DNA of 43,508 nucleotides from an uncultured Collinsella sp. GTDB taxonomy: Bacteria; Actinomycetota; Coriobacteriia; Coriobacteriales; Coriobacteriaceae. Shown here in pieces: positions 23,063 through 31,567 of the stretch (positions are counted from its first letter, which is position 1; each line of letters begins with the position of its first letter). Location of the stretch: contig CAAESW010000064.1 of the NCBI GenBank assembly GCA_900758845.1, positions 1 through 43,508 on the forward strand. The letters run 5' to 3'. A model generated the notes under the pieces. It was not told the origin of the DNA, did no database searches, and saw only the letters and a list, made by a program, of their open reading frames with translations. Position numbers and translations under genes: made by a program.

Positions 23063-23851
23063 TTACATTTCTCCGCCTTGGAGGGAGCACCAAGCACCTT
23101 GGGCATCCGTGGTGAGAATCACCGGACCGTCATTGGTAATGGCGACGGTGTTCTCGTAGTGCGCGGCGGGCAGGTGGTCGTTGGTCGTGACGATCCAACC
23201 GTCGGAGCCCGTGCTCACATGGTTGGAACCCATCGTAACCATCGGCTCGATGGCAATGACCATGCCGGCCTGGAGGCGAACGCCCCTCCCCTTCTTTCCA
23301 TAGTTAGGAACGTTGGGGTCCTCGTGCATTACGCGACCAATGCCATGGCCCACATAATCACGAAGCACGCCGTAACCGTGAGACTCGGCGAGGGACTGAA
23401 CGGCATAACCGACGTCCCCGATATGGTTACCGGGAACAGCCTGCTCAATGGCAGCCTTAAGGCAATCACGCGTGACCTCGCACAAAGCCTTGGCTTCGGG
23501 CGTGGGGGTGCCGACGAAAAACGTCCAAGCGTTATCGCCGACCCAACCGTCGACAACGGCTCCCGTATCGATGGAGATGATATCGCCATCGCGCAGGATC
23601 ATGTCGGGGTTGGGAATACCGTGGACCACGGCATCGTTGATTGATGCGCAAATGGTCCCCGGGAACCCGCCGTAACCCTTAAAGGCCGGGGTGCCGCCAT
23701 GCATGCGGATAATCTGCTCCGCGAGCTGATCGAGCTCAAAAGTCGAAACGCCGGGGCGCACCATGGCTCCAACGTGGCGGAGCGCCATCTTAGATAGCGC
23801 TCCTGCCTTCTTCATCTGCTCGATTTGCGTTGCAGACTTAATCTTGATCAT
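23063..23851 (-). CDS. map: Methionine aminopeptidase, type I
   Basis: Removes N-terminal methionine from new proteins, 262 residues. The dinuclear-metal ligands are visible: Asp in SIDTGAVVDGW, Asp in VGDNAWTF, His in YVGHGIGRVMHEDP, Glu in AIEPMVTMG, and the last Glu in AHYENTVAIT. Substrate-binding His is in ASINDAVVHGIPN. Type I, with no N-terminal zinc or SH3 extension. Its ATG overlaps the adk stop (ATGA), so the two are coupled. Confidence 0.95.
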   Translation of the reverse strand: MIKIKSATQIEQMKKAGALSKMALRHVGAMVRPGVSTFELDQLAEQIIRMHGGTPAFKGYGGFPGTICASINDAVVHGIPNPDMILRDGDIISIDTGAVVDGWVGDNAWTFFVGTPTPEAKALCEVTRDCLKAAIEQAVPGNHIGDVGYAVQSLAESHGYGVLRDYVGHGIGRVMHEDPNVPNYGKKGRGVRLQAGMVIAIEPMVTMGSNHVSTGSDGWIVTTNDHLPAAHYENTVAITNDGPVILTTDAQGAWCSLQGGEM

Positions 23852-24474
23852 AGACCGAGAGCCTCTTTGACATCCCCGTACACGGTCTCGCGAGCCTGGT
23901 CACCGTTGACCGACTTGAGCAGACCCTGGCCACGATAGTAGTCGACGAGCGGACTCGTGGACTTCTCGTAGACGTCGAGACGGTTCTTGATGGTCTCGGG
24001 CTTGTCGTCGTCGCGCTGATACATCTCGCCACCGCACTTGGGGCAGGTGGCATCGGCAGCAGTGCCGGTGTAACCGCAGGCGCGGCAGGTGCGACGCGAA
24101 GACAGACGATCGATAATGACCTCGGGGGCCACATCGACCAGAAGGGCGCAATCGATCTCGCGACCCATGGCGGAGAGCTCGGAATCGAGCGTCACAGCCT
24201 GGGCGGTGTTGCGCGGGAAGCCGTCGAGGATGAAGCCCTGCTGGGCGTCATCGGCGGCAAGGCGCTCCTTGACAAGGTCGATCACGAGCTGGTCGGGAAC
24301 GAGCTCGCCAGCGTCCATGTACTTCTTAGCCTGAATACCAAGCTCGGTGCCACCCTTGACGGCAGCACGCAGCAGGTCGCCCGTGGAAATATGGGCGACG
24401 CCAAACTCGGCGACGAGCTCCTGTGCGACGGTGCCCTTACCGGCACCCGGAGCTCCGAGCAATACGAGGTTCAT
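23848..24474 (-). CDS. adk: Adenylate kinase (zinc-LID form)
   Basis: Interconverts ATP + AMP and two ADP, 208 residues. The P-loop is GAPGAGKGT at residues 7-15. The AMP site is ISTGDLLRAAV and DGFPRN. The LID contains CRACG...CPKCGG, a four-cysteine zinc site typical of Gram-positive enzymes. ATG at 24474 is chosen because GAGGAGG lies 8 nt upstream; the TTG two codons before has poor spacing. It lies between secY and map and overlaps map by 4 nt. Confidence 0.95.
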   Translation of the reverse strand: MNLVLLGAPGAGKGTVAQELVAEFGVAHISTGDLLRAAVKGGTELGIQAKKYMDAGELVPDQLVIDLVKERLAADDAQQGFILDGFPRNTAQAVTLDSELSAMGREIDCALLVDVAPEVIIDRLSSRRTCRACGYTGTAADATCPKCGGEMYQRDDDKPETIKNRLDVYEKSTSPLVDYYRGQGLLKSVNGDQARETVYGDVKEALGL

Positions 24475-24492
24475 GAGCAATCCTCCTCTAGC

Positions 24493-25779
24493 CTATTTAA
24501 AGAATCCATCGTAATCATACATCTTGATCTGGCCTTCGAGCTTATCGACCGTGTCGAGCACGACGCCGACCATGATGAGGATGGACGTGCCGCCAAATGC
24601 CTGGATCAGATGGTTACCCGTGAAGGAGAAGATGATCGAAGGCACGATGGCGATGAGCGCCAAAAAGACAGCGCTAGGAAGCGTGATCTTGTTGAGCGCG
24701 TTCTTGATGTAGGCCGCGGTAGCCCTACCCGGACGCACGCCCGGAATAAAGCCGCCCTGCTTCTTAAGGTTATCGGCCGTGTCATCGGGGTTGAACACCA
24801 TGGAGGTGTAGAAGTACGCGAAGAACACGATGAGGACAACGTTAAGCACCCAGTTGAGCCAACCGGTCGAAAGCGCGGAGGCAACTGCCTGAATCCAGCC
24901 GATGCCGGGGAAGAACACGGCAATCTGAGCGGGGAAGTACAGCAGCGCCGAAGCGAAGATGATCGGCACGACACCCGCGGTGTTGACCTTGATGGGCAGG
25001 TAGGTGGTCTGGCCACCCATCATGCGACGGCCCACGACGCGTTTGGCGTAGGAGACCGGGATGCGGCGCTGGCCGCGCTCAAGGAAAACAATCAGCGGGA
25101 TAACCAGCAAAATGATGGCGCAGATGATCACCATGGTGATGATGCCACCGGCATTGCCCTCGGTGCTGGAGAAGATAGCCTGCGGCAGGCCGGCCATGAT
25201 GTTCGCAAAGATGATCAGCGACATGCCATTGCCGATACCGCGCTGGGTGATGAGCTCACCAATCCACATGATCAGCACGGCGCCCGCAGTGAGCGTGCCG
25301 ACGATCATGAGGTCGAAGATGATCTCGGGAGCGCCGGCGCCATTGAAGCTGATGCCGAAGCTCTTAAAGAGGAAGAGGTAACCCACGGAGTTGAGGATTG
25401 CCAGAGCCAGGGTGAGGTAACGCGAATACTGCGTGATCTTGGTCTGACCGACCTCGCCCTCGCGGGCAAGCTCATGCAGGGAAGGCACAACGGCCTGGAG
25501 CATCTGGAGGATGATCGAGCTGGTGATGTAAGGCATGATGCCCAGCGAAAACACCGACACATAGCTCAACGCGCCGCCAGAGAAAAGATTCAGGAGGGCC
25601 ATAGCACCTGCGGCGACCGAATTGTTATCGGTCGAGAAAAGGCCCAGCATCCCCTGGAAGGGAATGCCGGGCACAGGAACGTGCGCACCAATGCGGTACA
25701 CGACGAGCATAGCTATGGTAAAAAGAATCTTTTCGCGCAATTCTTTGATGCGGAAAGCATTCTTAAGACCATTTAGCAC
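24493..25779 (-). CDS. secY: Preprotein translocase subunit SecY
   Basis: Channel subunit of the Sec translocon, 428 residues with ten membrane segments. Hallmarks are VPVPGI near residue 35, FSLGIMPYITSSIILQML (pore region, about 77-94), ERGQRRIPVSYAKR (ribosome/SecA loop near 235) and IPGVRPG near 340. Its start overlaps the end of rplO by 7 nt, so the two are coupled. Confidence 0.97.
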   Translation of the reverse strand: MLNGLKNAFRIKELREKILFTIAMLVVYRIGAHVPVPGIPFQGMLGLFSTDNNSVAAGAMALLNLFSGGALSYVSVFSLGIMPYITSSIILQMLQAVVPSLHELAREGEVGQTKITQYSRYLTLALAILNSVGYLFLFKSFGISFNGAGAPEIIFDLMIVGTLTAGAVLIMWIGELITQRGIGNGMSLIIFANIMAGLPQAIFSSTEGNAGGIITMVIICAIILLVIPLIVFLERGQRRIPVSYAKRVVGRRMMGGQTTYLPIKVNTAGVVPIIFASALLYFPAQIAVFFPGIGWIQAVASALSTGWLNWVLNVVLIVFFAYFYTSMVFNPDDTADNLKKQGGFIPGVRPGRATAAYIKNALNKITLPSAVFLALIAIVPSIIFSFTGNHLIQAFGGTSILIMVGVVLDTVDKLEGQIKMYDYDGFFK

Positions 25780-26222
25780 GGCAGCTCGACCTTTCCGCCG
25801 GCGGCCTCGATCTTGGCCTGCGCAGAAGCGCTGACCTTGTCGACCTTGACCGTGAACTTCTTGGTAAGCTCACCATTGCCGAGCACCTTGACGGGCTCGA
25901 ACTCGCTCTTGGTGATGCGAGCGGCCTTAAGAGCGGCACCGTCGATCACAGCGCCGTCCTCGAACTTACGCTCGAGACGCTCAACGTTAACAGCGGTGTA
26001 CTCGATACGACGGGGGTTACGGAAGCCCGGAAGCTTGGGCAGGCGCATAGCCAGCGGAGTCTGGCCACCCTCGAAGCCGGCACCCTTGGTGCCGCCAGAG
26101 CGGGAACCCTGGCCCTTCTGACCGCGGCCAGAAGTGGTGCCGTGACCCGAAGAATTGCCACGGCCGACGCGCTTGCGGTTCTTGGTGGAACCGGGCGCGG
26201 GAGTAAGATCGTGAAGCTGCAT
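25773..26222 (-). CDS. rplO: 50S ribosomal protein L15
   Basis: Large-subunit protein L15, 149 residues. The N-terminal glycine/arginine-rich extension (RKRVGRGNSSGHGTTSGRGQ) threads into rRNA, and a C-terminal globular part carries KVLGNGELTKKFTVKVD. It starts 3 nt after the rpmD stop. Confidence 0.97.
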   Translation of the reverse strand: MQLHDLTPAPGSTKNRKRVGRGNSSGHGTTSGRGQKGQGSRSGGTKGAGFEGGQTPLAMRLPKLPGFRNPRRIEYTAVNVERLERKFEDGAVIDGAALKAARITKSEFEPVKVLGNGELTKKFTVKVDKVSASAQAKIEAAGGKVELPC

Positions 26223-26225
26223 TTG

Positions 26226-26408
26226 CTACTCCTCTACAATCTCGACAAGGTGCTTGACCTTGAAGATCATGCCGCGGACGGACTCGTTGTCAGCAATCTC
26301 GCGAACCTCGCGGATCCTGTGGAGACCGAGGGCACGGACAGTACGGACCTGGTCCTGCTTGCAACCGTTGGTGCTGCGGACCTGCTTGATCTTGATGGTG
26401 TCAGCCAT
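26226..26408 (-). CDS. rpmD: 50S ribosomal protein L30
   Basis: Large-subunit protein L30, 60 residues, the short bacterial form. It has IKIKQVRSTNGCKQDQVRTV at the start and LGLHRIREVREIADNESVRG in the middle. It follows rpsE with a 2-nt gap. Confidence 0.95.
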   Translation of the reverse strand: MADTIKIKQVRSTNGCKQDQVRTVRALGLHRIREVREIADNESVRGMIFKVKHLVEIVEE

Positions 26409-26410
26409 GC

Positions 26411-26935
26411 TTAGTTCTCCTTACCGACGAACATCTCGGAGACCGTCAGGCCACGGCGAGCCGCGACGTCCTCAGGGCTGGAGAGCTCCTTGAGGCCCTC
26501 GACGGCAGCCTTGATGATGTTGAGGCCGTTGTCGGTACCGAGGGACTTGGACAGGACGTTCTTGATGCCAGCAAGCTCAAAGAGGGGACGCACAGCGCCG
26601 CCGGCGATAACGCCGGTACCCTCGACAGCGGGCTTGATGATGATGCGGCCGGCACCAAAGTGGCCGAGAACCTCGTGCGGGATGGTGCCCTGCTCGGTCA
26701 CCGGCACGTGGAACATGTTCTTCTTGGCATCGAGAGATGCCTTGGAGATGGCCATGGGCACCTCAGCGGACTTGCCCATGCCAACGCCGACGTTGCCCTT
26801 GCCGTCGCCAACGACGACGAGAGCGACGAGGCTCATGCGACGACCACCCTTGACGGTCTTCGACACGCGGTTGATGTAAACGACGCGCTCCTCGAACTCG
26901 GAGGCCTCGCGCTGCTGCTTCTGATTACGAGCCAT
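26411..26935 (-). CDS. rpsE: 30S ribosomal protein S5
   Basis: Small-subunit decoding-fidelity protein S5, 174 residues. The double-stranded RNA-binding loop is RVSKTVKGGRRMSLVALVVV near residues 24-43. It then shows VGVGMGKSAEVPMAI and the nucleotide-like GTGVIAGGAVRPLFELAGI. Normal length and position. Confidence 0.97.
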   Translation of the reverse strand: MARNQKQQREASEFEERVVYINRVSKTVKGGRRMSLVALVVVGDGKGNVGVGMGKSAEVPMAISKASLDAKKNMFHVPVTEQGTIPHEVLGHFGAGRIIIKPAVEGTGVIAGGAVRPLFELAGIKNVLSKSLGTDNGLNIIKAAVEGLKELSSPEDVAARRGLTVSEMFVGKEN

Positions 26936-26949
26936 GTGCTACATACCTC

Positions 26950-27318
26950 CTAGAACTCGAGACCGGCGGCACGAGCACCGTCGGCGAGGGCCTTGACGCG
27001 GCCATGGTAGATACGGCCACCGCGATCGAAGGCGACCTTGGTGATGCCGGCCTCGATGGCGCGCTTGCCAACGAGCTGACCGACCTTCTCCGCAGCCTCC
27101 TTGTTCGAGGTGTGGGTGCCCTTGAACTCGGCCTCGAGGGTCGAGGCAGAGACGAGCGTCAGGCTGGAGCCCTTGCTGTCGTCGATGATCTGGGCATAGA
27201 TGTTGGCGTTAGTACGGGTCACGCGAAGACGCGGACGCTCGGAGGTACCCGAGACCTTGCCGCGAACACGACGCTGACGACGCTTGAGGCCTTCCAGCTT
27301 CGCCTTATGCTTGTTCAT
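26950..27318 (-). CDS. rplR: 50S ribosomal protein L18
   Basis: Large-subunit 5S rRNA-binding protein L18, 122 residues. Family motifs are RPRLRVTRTNANIYAQIIDD near 28-47 and AFDRGGRIYHGRVKALADGA near the end. Normal length and order. Confidence 0.97.
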   Translation of the reverse strand: MNKHKAKLEGLKRRQRRVRGKVSGTSERPRLRVTRTNANIYAQIIDDSKGSSLTLVSASTLEAEFKGTHTSNKEAAEKVGQLVGKRAIEAGITKVAFDRGGRIYHGRVKALADGARAAGLEF

Positions 27319-27393
27319 ACGTAAACTCCTAAAAAGGTTGATCTTGCCAGCACCTGACGGGGTGCTGGTCTTATGAGAGTGAGTCGGTTACGA

Positions 27394-27930
27394 CTACTTG
27401 GCGGCCTTACCCAGCTTGCGGCGGATGTGCTCGCCAACGTAGTGGATACCCTTGCCCTTGTAAGGCTCGGGAGGACGATGGCCGCGGATCTCAGCGGCGA
27501 TCTGACCGACCTGCTGCTTGTTGATACCCTTGACGTTCACGTGGGTGTTGTCGGGAACCTCGAAGGTGATGCCCTCAGGAGCCTCGACGATCACGGGGTG
27601 CGAGAAGCCCAGGGAGAACTCGAGGTTCTTGCCCTTCTGCTGCACGCGGTAACCGACGCCGGCGAGCTCGAGCTTCTTCTCGAAGCCCTCGGAAACGCCA
27701 ACAACCATGTTGTGGATGAGGGCGCGGGTGAGGCCGTGGCGGGCACGGGTCTCACGCTCGTCGTCGGGACGGGAAACGGTGAGGACGTTGTCCTCGACGT
27801 TGATAGCGAGCTTCTCAAAGACATCGAGCTCGAGCTGGCCCTTGGGGCCCTTGACGACAACGTTGTTGCCGTTGACTGCCACTTCGACTCCGGCGGGAAT
27901 CTGGACAGGCTTATTACCGATACGAGACAC
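27394..27930 (-). CDS. rplF: 50S ribosomal protein L6
   Basis: Large-subunit protein L6, 178 residues with two similar domains. It begins MSRIGNKPVQIPAGVEV. The C-terminal signature NVKGINKQQVGQIAAEIRG-PPEPYKGKGI is clear. A 75-bp gap to rplR holds the rplR ribosome site. Confidence 0.97.
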   Translation of the reverse strand: MSRIGNKPVQIPAGVEVAVNGNNVVVKGPKGQLELDVFEKLAINVEDNVLTVSRPDDERETRARHGLTRALIHNMVVGVSEGFEKKLELAGVGYRVQQKGKNLEFSLGFSHPVIVEAPEGITFEVPDNTHVNVKGINKQQVGQIAAEIRGHRPPEPYKGKGIHYVGEHIRRKLGKAAK

Positions 27931-27963
27931 GGTGATCTCCTTTCCTTCTACCTACCGAGCGAA

Positions 27964-28362
27964 TTACCAGACGTAAGCGATGATCTCGCCGCCGACGTTG
28001 TGCTTGCGAGCATCGCGGTCGGTCATGACGCCATGGCTGGTGGAAATAATGGCGGTACCAAGGCCACCACGGACGCGGGGCATGTCGGCAACGCCGGTGT
28101 ACTTACGCAGGCCCGGCTTGGAAATGCGGCGGATGCCGTTGATGACCTTAGCCTTCTTGGGACCATACTTAAGCGTGATGTGCAGAGTCTTCTGGGGAAC
28201 GGTGTCCTCGACATCGTAGCCCTCGATGTAGCCCTCCTCGTGCAGAACACGAGCGATCTCGACGAGCTTCTTGCTGCTCGGCATGGAGACCGTGGCCTTG
28301 TTCACAGAGTTAGCGTTACGGATGCGCGTAAGCATATCTGCGATCGGGTCTGTAAGGTTCAT
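27964..28362 (-). CDS. rpsH: 30S ribosomal protein S8
   Basis: Small-subunit assembly protein S8, 132 residues. It begins MNLTDPIADMLTRIRNANSV and ends with the signature GTAIISTSHGVMTDRDARKH. In E. coli S8 represses the spc operon by binding near rplX-rplE; that site is not present in its usual place here because rplX is absent. The 119-bp gap to rpsN contains a short GCCG/CGGC hairpin. Confidence 0.97.
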   Translation of the reverse strand: MNLTDPIADMLTRIRNANSVNKATVSMPSSKKLVEIARVLHEEGYIEGYDVEDTVPQKTLHITLKYGPKKAKVINGIRRISKPGLRKYTGVADMPRVRGGLGTAIISTSHGVMTDRDARKHNVGGEIIAYVW

Positions 28363-28481
28363 ACAGATTCTCCTTCGTTCTTGATGAACACGTGCTCTTG
28401 GTTCTTCGCCGCCCTTAACGGCAAAGCCTTTTTAGCGCGTTTTCCCTGTTCCAAACTGATGCTTGAAACGCTGGTAGTGAC

Positions 28482-28667
28482 TTACCAGCTGGCCTTCTTA
28501 ACGCCGGGAAGCTCGCCCTTGAGTGCAAGCTCGCGGAAGCAGACACGGCACAGGCCGAACTTGCGGTACACAGAGTGCGGACGGCCGCAGCGCTGGCAGC
28601 GCGTGTACTCACGAGTAGAGAACTTCTGCTTGCGATTGCACTTGACGATCATCGATGTCTTAGCCAC
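28482..28667 (-). CDS. rpsN: 30S ribosomal protein S14, type Z
   Basis: Small-subunit protein S14 of the short zinc-binding form (61 residues). The four zinc ligands are in RCQRCGRPH and LCRVCFRE (Cys24, 27, 40, 43). It begins MAKTSMIVKCNRKQKFSTRE. It lies between rplE and rpsH as usual. Confidence 0.97.
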   Translation of the reverse strand: MAKTSMIVKCNRKQKFSTREYTRCQRCGRPHSVYRKFGLCRVCFRELALKGELPGVKKASW

Positions 28668-28701
28668 TTATATCCTCCTCACATAGAGTATTGTTCGCCC
28701 C

Positions 28702-28731
28702 AAGCGCCGCCCCCTTGTGGGAACGGCGCTT
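28702..28731 (-). other. Hairpin between rplE and rpsN
   Basis: 8-bp stem AAGCGCCG/CGGCGCTT (28702-28709, 28724-28731), with an inner CCC/GGG. It lies 16 nt after the rplE stop and has no long T-run. It could be a processing or partial-termination site. Confidence 0.5.
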
Positions 28732-28746
28732 ATAGGGCTGGTGAAC

Positions 28747-29304
28747 CTATTTCTTGAACGGGAAACCGAAGGCGTCCAGAAGGGCCTTGGCCTCCTCATC
28801 GGTGTTGGCGGTGGTCACGAAAGTGATGTCCATACCACGCTGGTGATCGACGGAATCGAAGTCGATCTCGGGGAAGATGAGCTGCTCGGTGACGCCCATG
28901 GAGAAGTTACCACGGCCGTCGAAGCTCTTGGCGGAGATGCCGCGGAAGTCGCGGATACGGGGGATCGCGACGGAGGTCAGACGATCGAAGAACTCCCACA
29001 TACGGTCGCCACGCAGGGTAACCTTGCAGCCGATCGGCATACCAGCGCGCAGGCGGAAGGTAGCGATGGACTTGCGGGCACGGGTGATCATCGGCTGCTG
29101 GCCGGTGATGGCGCGCAGGTCGCGCACGGCACCGTCGATGGCCTTGGAATCGGTAGCGGCCTCGCCGACACCCATGTTCACGACGATCTTCTCAAACTTG
29201 GGGATCATCATGACGTTCTCGTACTGGAACTTGTCCTGAAGCTGCTGCTTGACCTCGTTGTTGTACTTGGTCTTCAGACGCGGCACATACTTCTCTTCTG
29301 CCAT
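28747..29304 (-). CDS. rplE: 50S ribosomal protein L5
   Basis: Large-subunit 5S rRNA-binding protein L5, 185 residues. Conserved parts are PKFEKIVVNMGVGEAATDSK near 35-54, GQQPMITRARKSIATFRLR, and the C-terminal DFDSVDHQRGMDITFVTTA. AAGGAG precedes the ATG. It is the first gene of the ribosomal run here: rplX, rplN and rpsQ, which normally precede it, are not upstream; a 313-bp spacer and an XdhC-type gene are there instead. Confidence 0.97.
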   Translation of the reverse strand: MAEEKYVPRLKTKYNNEVKQQLQDKFQYENVMMIPKFEKIVVNMGVGEAATDSKAIDGAVRDLRAITGQQPMITRARKSIATFRLRAGMPIGCKVTLRGDRMWEFFDRLTSVAIPRIRDFRGISAKSFDGRGNFSMGVTEQLIFPEIDFDSVDHQRGMDITFVTTANTDEEAKALLDAFGFPFKK

Positions 29305-29531
29305 TGTTCACTCCTTCTTGGGGTTTTAAGCACGGGGCGTGGCCACGATGGGTTGTCCTCGTGCCTCCTGGCTGCATCCGCGCCGCTCATGGCATTTTGC
29401 GGTTTGGACTCGACGCAGCAGGAGCCGACAAAACAATCGGTACTATACGCGTATTGGGTGCGTATTTCCAGAAAAACCTCGTCTGCCTGCACAACTCCAC
29501 AACTCCCCCGCACAAATGGGTCCCAAAAAGC
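29305..29531 (-). promoter_or_regulatory. Upstream region and candidate promoter of the rplE run
   Basis: Part of a 313-bp space without a gene. Minus-strand reading: -10 TATAGT (29442-29447), 17-bp spacer, -35 TGGAAA (29465-29470). This gives a leader of about 130 nt with a CGTGGCCACG palindrome and a GCACG/CGTGC pair around it near 29330-29380. The leader could carry a ribosomal-protein autoregulation site; no known site was recognised. Confidence 0.45.
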
Positions 29532-29598
29532 AGTTGCGGTGAAATAGGGACTGTTTGGCGGCCTAACAGGCTTAAACAGTCCGTATTTCACCGCAACT
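29532..29598. repeat. 67-bp palindromic element, copy A
   Basis: Left arm AGTTGCGGTGAAATAGGGAC-TGTTT and right arm AAACAGTCC-GTATTTCACCGCAACT, 25 nt each, pair at 24 of 25 positions. The loop of 17 nt (GGCGGCCTAACAGGCTT) has its own GCC/GGC. Copy B at 32319-32385 has the same arms. It sits 19 nt beyond the XdhC-type gene's stop. Confidence 0.95.
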
Positions 29599-29617
29599 TA
29601 TATTGGTGGGGATGCGA

Positions 29618-30661
29618 TTAGCGCTTGCGGGGGACGAGTTTGGTGCGTCGCAGGTGGATCATCTCGGCGGCGATGGAGATGGCGATCTCCTCGGGGTCCT
29701 CGGCCTCGATGGCAACACCGATCGGAAGGTGCAGCTCGTCGATCTGGTCCTGCGTAAAGCCTTCCTGCTCCAGGCGGGCACGCACAAAGGCCGTCTTGCG
29801 GCGCGAACCCAGACAGCCCAGGTAGGCAGGCTTGGCGCGCATGGCCTGAATCACCACGTCGATATCGGACTTGTGCCCCGCCGTGGCGACGACCACCAGG
29901 TCGCGCGGGCCGATGGCGCACTGCTTGCTCAGGCTCTTGTAGTCGACCAGACGACGGTCGTAGACACCGGGCACCCAATCGGGGGTCAACGTGCCGGGGC
30001 GGTCGTCGCACGCCACGACGGCAAAGCCCGCCGCCGTGAGCACCCGCGCCGTCGCGGCGCCCACGTGGCCGCAGCCAAAGATATAGGTCAGGCCCTCGGG
30101 GCAGAGCGTCTCGATGTGCACCGCGGGAATCTCAGAGGCAGCGTTGGTGTAGGTGACGTTACTCCCCTCCTCCACAAGTGAAAGCCCGGGGCAGCCCGCA
30201 ATGGTATGGCTCCATGCCTCGCCATGGTACTCGGCCACATCGCCCTCGAGCGCGCTCGCGATAAACGGCTCAAAGTCGATGACGAAGTCGCCGATGCGCC
30301 GATAGACCAAGACGTCGGCAATTTCCTGGAACAACGGTGCCTGGGTCGCATCCAGATGCAGATAGCACAGGCAGATGGCTCCGCCGCAGATCATGCCGGT
30401 ATCGGAGTTCTCGCCGCCCATGGTGTAGCGGACCAGACGCGACTGTCCCGCGCTCAGGAGTTCGCGCGCCTCATCCAGCGCAAAGAGCTCAATCTTGCCG
30501 CCGCCGATAGTGCCCGCCTGGCTGCCGTCGGCAAAGACGGCCATCCAGGCGCCCACGCCGCGCGGCGACGACCCCGCCGTGCCGGCCACGACCACGAGCT
30601 CGCACGTCTCGCCAGCACGCAGGGCGGCAAGCGCCGCATTCACAACATCGAGCTTTTCCAT
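29618..30661 (-). CDS. XdhC/CoxI-type molybdenum hydroxylase maturation protein
   Basis: A 347-residue protein of the XdhC family, which binds and hands sulfurated molybdenum cofactor to xanthine-dehydrogenase-type enzymes. The N-terminal XdhC domain shows GTAGSSPRGVGAWMAV near 28-43 and GTIGGGKIE near 50-58. The C-terminal Rossmann domain has YIFGCGHVGAATARVL near 195-210 and ACDDRP. It follows yqeB by 9 nt and is the last gene of that short operon, just before palindrome copy A. No hydroxylase subunit lies nearby. Alternative name in some annotations: selenium-dependent molybdenum hydroxylase 1 family protein. Confidence 0.85.
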   Translation of the reverse strand: MEKLDVVNAALAALRAGETCELVVVAGTAGSSPRGVGAWMAVFADGSQAGTIGGGKIELFALDEARELLSAGQSRLVRYTMGGENSDTGMICGGAICLCYLHLDATQAPLFQEIADVLVYRRIGDFVIDFEPFIASALEGDVAEYHGEAWSHTIAGCPGLSLVEEGSNVTYTNAASEIPAVHIETLCPEGLTYIFGCGHVGAATARVLTAAGFAVVACDDRPGTLTPDWVPGVYDRRLVDYKSLSKQCAIGPRDLVVVATAGHKSDIDVVIQAMRAKPAYLGCLGSRRKTAFVRARLEQEGFTQDQIDELHLPIGVAIEAEDPEEIAISIAAEMIHLRRTKLVPRKR

Positions 30662-30670
30662 TGCCGCCTT

Positions 30671-31465
30671 CTATCCTCTAAAGATATCGGTGAGCATAGC
30701 GAGTGCCTCGAGCACGCCGCCGCCGACCGACGTCGCCTTGTCCGAAATGTAGTTGATATAGCTGGCATCGCCGCGCGGGTCGACATCGGCGCATTTAAAG
30801 CCCTCAGTCACCTGCACGCCGTTCGCCAAAAGCCCGCGCAGACAGCCATCGATCTGCGTGCACATGGGCGTATCGCCCGCGTAGCCAATCACGTCTCCAG
30901 CGCTCACGATGTCGCCGATTGCGCGGTCGGACCGAAACACGCCGGCGGCGGGGCTGTGGATAACACGCTCTTTGCCATAGCCAGCGATAATGCCCGGCAC
31001 GCCCGTGTTGGGCTGGGGTGAACCTTGGGTAATGACACGGCCCAGGAAATGCCCGCGCATGGTCTCGACCACGGCGTCGCAATCGACCGGCGCGGTAAAG
31101 CCCGGCCCCACGGCGATGACGGTAGGCGCCATGTCGCGCGTGGTGCCCAGGTTGCGCTTGGCCAAAATCGCGTCGACCACAGCCGCGGGCTTCAGTTCGT
31201 CGAGCATCTGCGCCTGGGGGTCCACCACGACGGCGACGTCTCCAGCCCCGGTAATCTCAAGCGCCTCGGCCGACGTCTGCGCCAGGCGAGCGCGAATGCC
31301 CTCGACCTGGACCTCGCCCAGGCGAATGGCCTCGCAAAAACTGATTGTGCGGCGGATGCACGTGGGAACCGCGATATCGGCCATAACGACCGACACGCCG
31401 GCGCGTACCAAGCGAGCGGCGACGCCCGTGGCGATATCGCCGGCGCCGCGAACATAAACGAGCAT
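30671..31465 (-). CDS. yqeB: YqeB-type selenium-dependent molybdenum hydroxylase accessory protein
   Basis: A 264-residue protein of the EF2563/YqeB family. The family start VRGAGDIATGVAARLVRAG is at residues 4-22, then CIRRTISFCEAI. The last third has a biotinyl-like hammerhead stretch, IHSPAAGVFRSDRAIGDIVS. The function is unknown; it co-occurs with labile-selenium molybdenum hydroxylases and their SelD-type supply. It is divergent from yqeC across a 102-bp space and followed by the XdhC-type gene. The ATG follows GGAGGTGT at good spacing. Confidence 0.88.
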   Translation of the reverse strand: MLVYVRGAGDIATGVAARLVRAGVSVVMADIAVPTCIRRTISFCEAIRLGEVQVEGIRARLAQTSAEALEITGAGDVAVVVDPQAQMLDELKPAAVVDAILAKRNLGTTRDMAPTVIAVGPGFTAPVDCDAVVETMRGHFLGRVITQGSPQPNTGVPGIIAGYGKERVIHSPAAGVFRSDRAIGDIVSAGDVIGYAGDTPMCTQIDGCLRGLLANGVQVTEGFKCADVDPRGDASYINYISDKATSVGGGVLEALAMLTDIFRG

Positions 31466-31567
31466 TCCCGGGACACCTCCCTGTGCTACGGTTTGAGCAG
31501 AGCAAATGCGGTTCGACCGCTACTCTGATGATTATTTATTATCACAGTATTATACGGCGGTGAACAG

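Noticed and set aside
24391..25776. Long plus-strand frame opposite secY-adk
   Set aside because: Antisense shadow: His/Asp/Glu-rich product, no family features, no own promoter or ribosome site.
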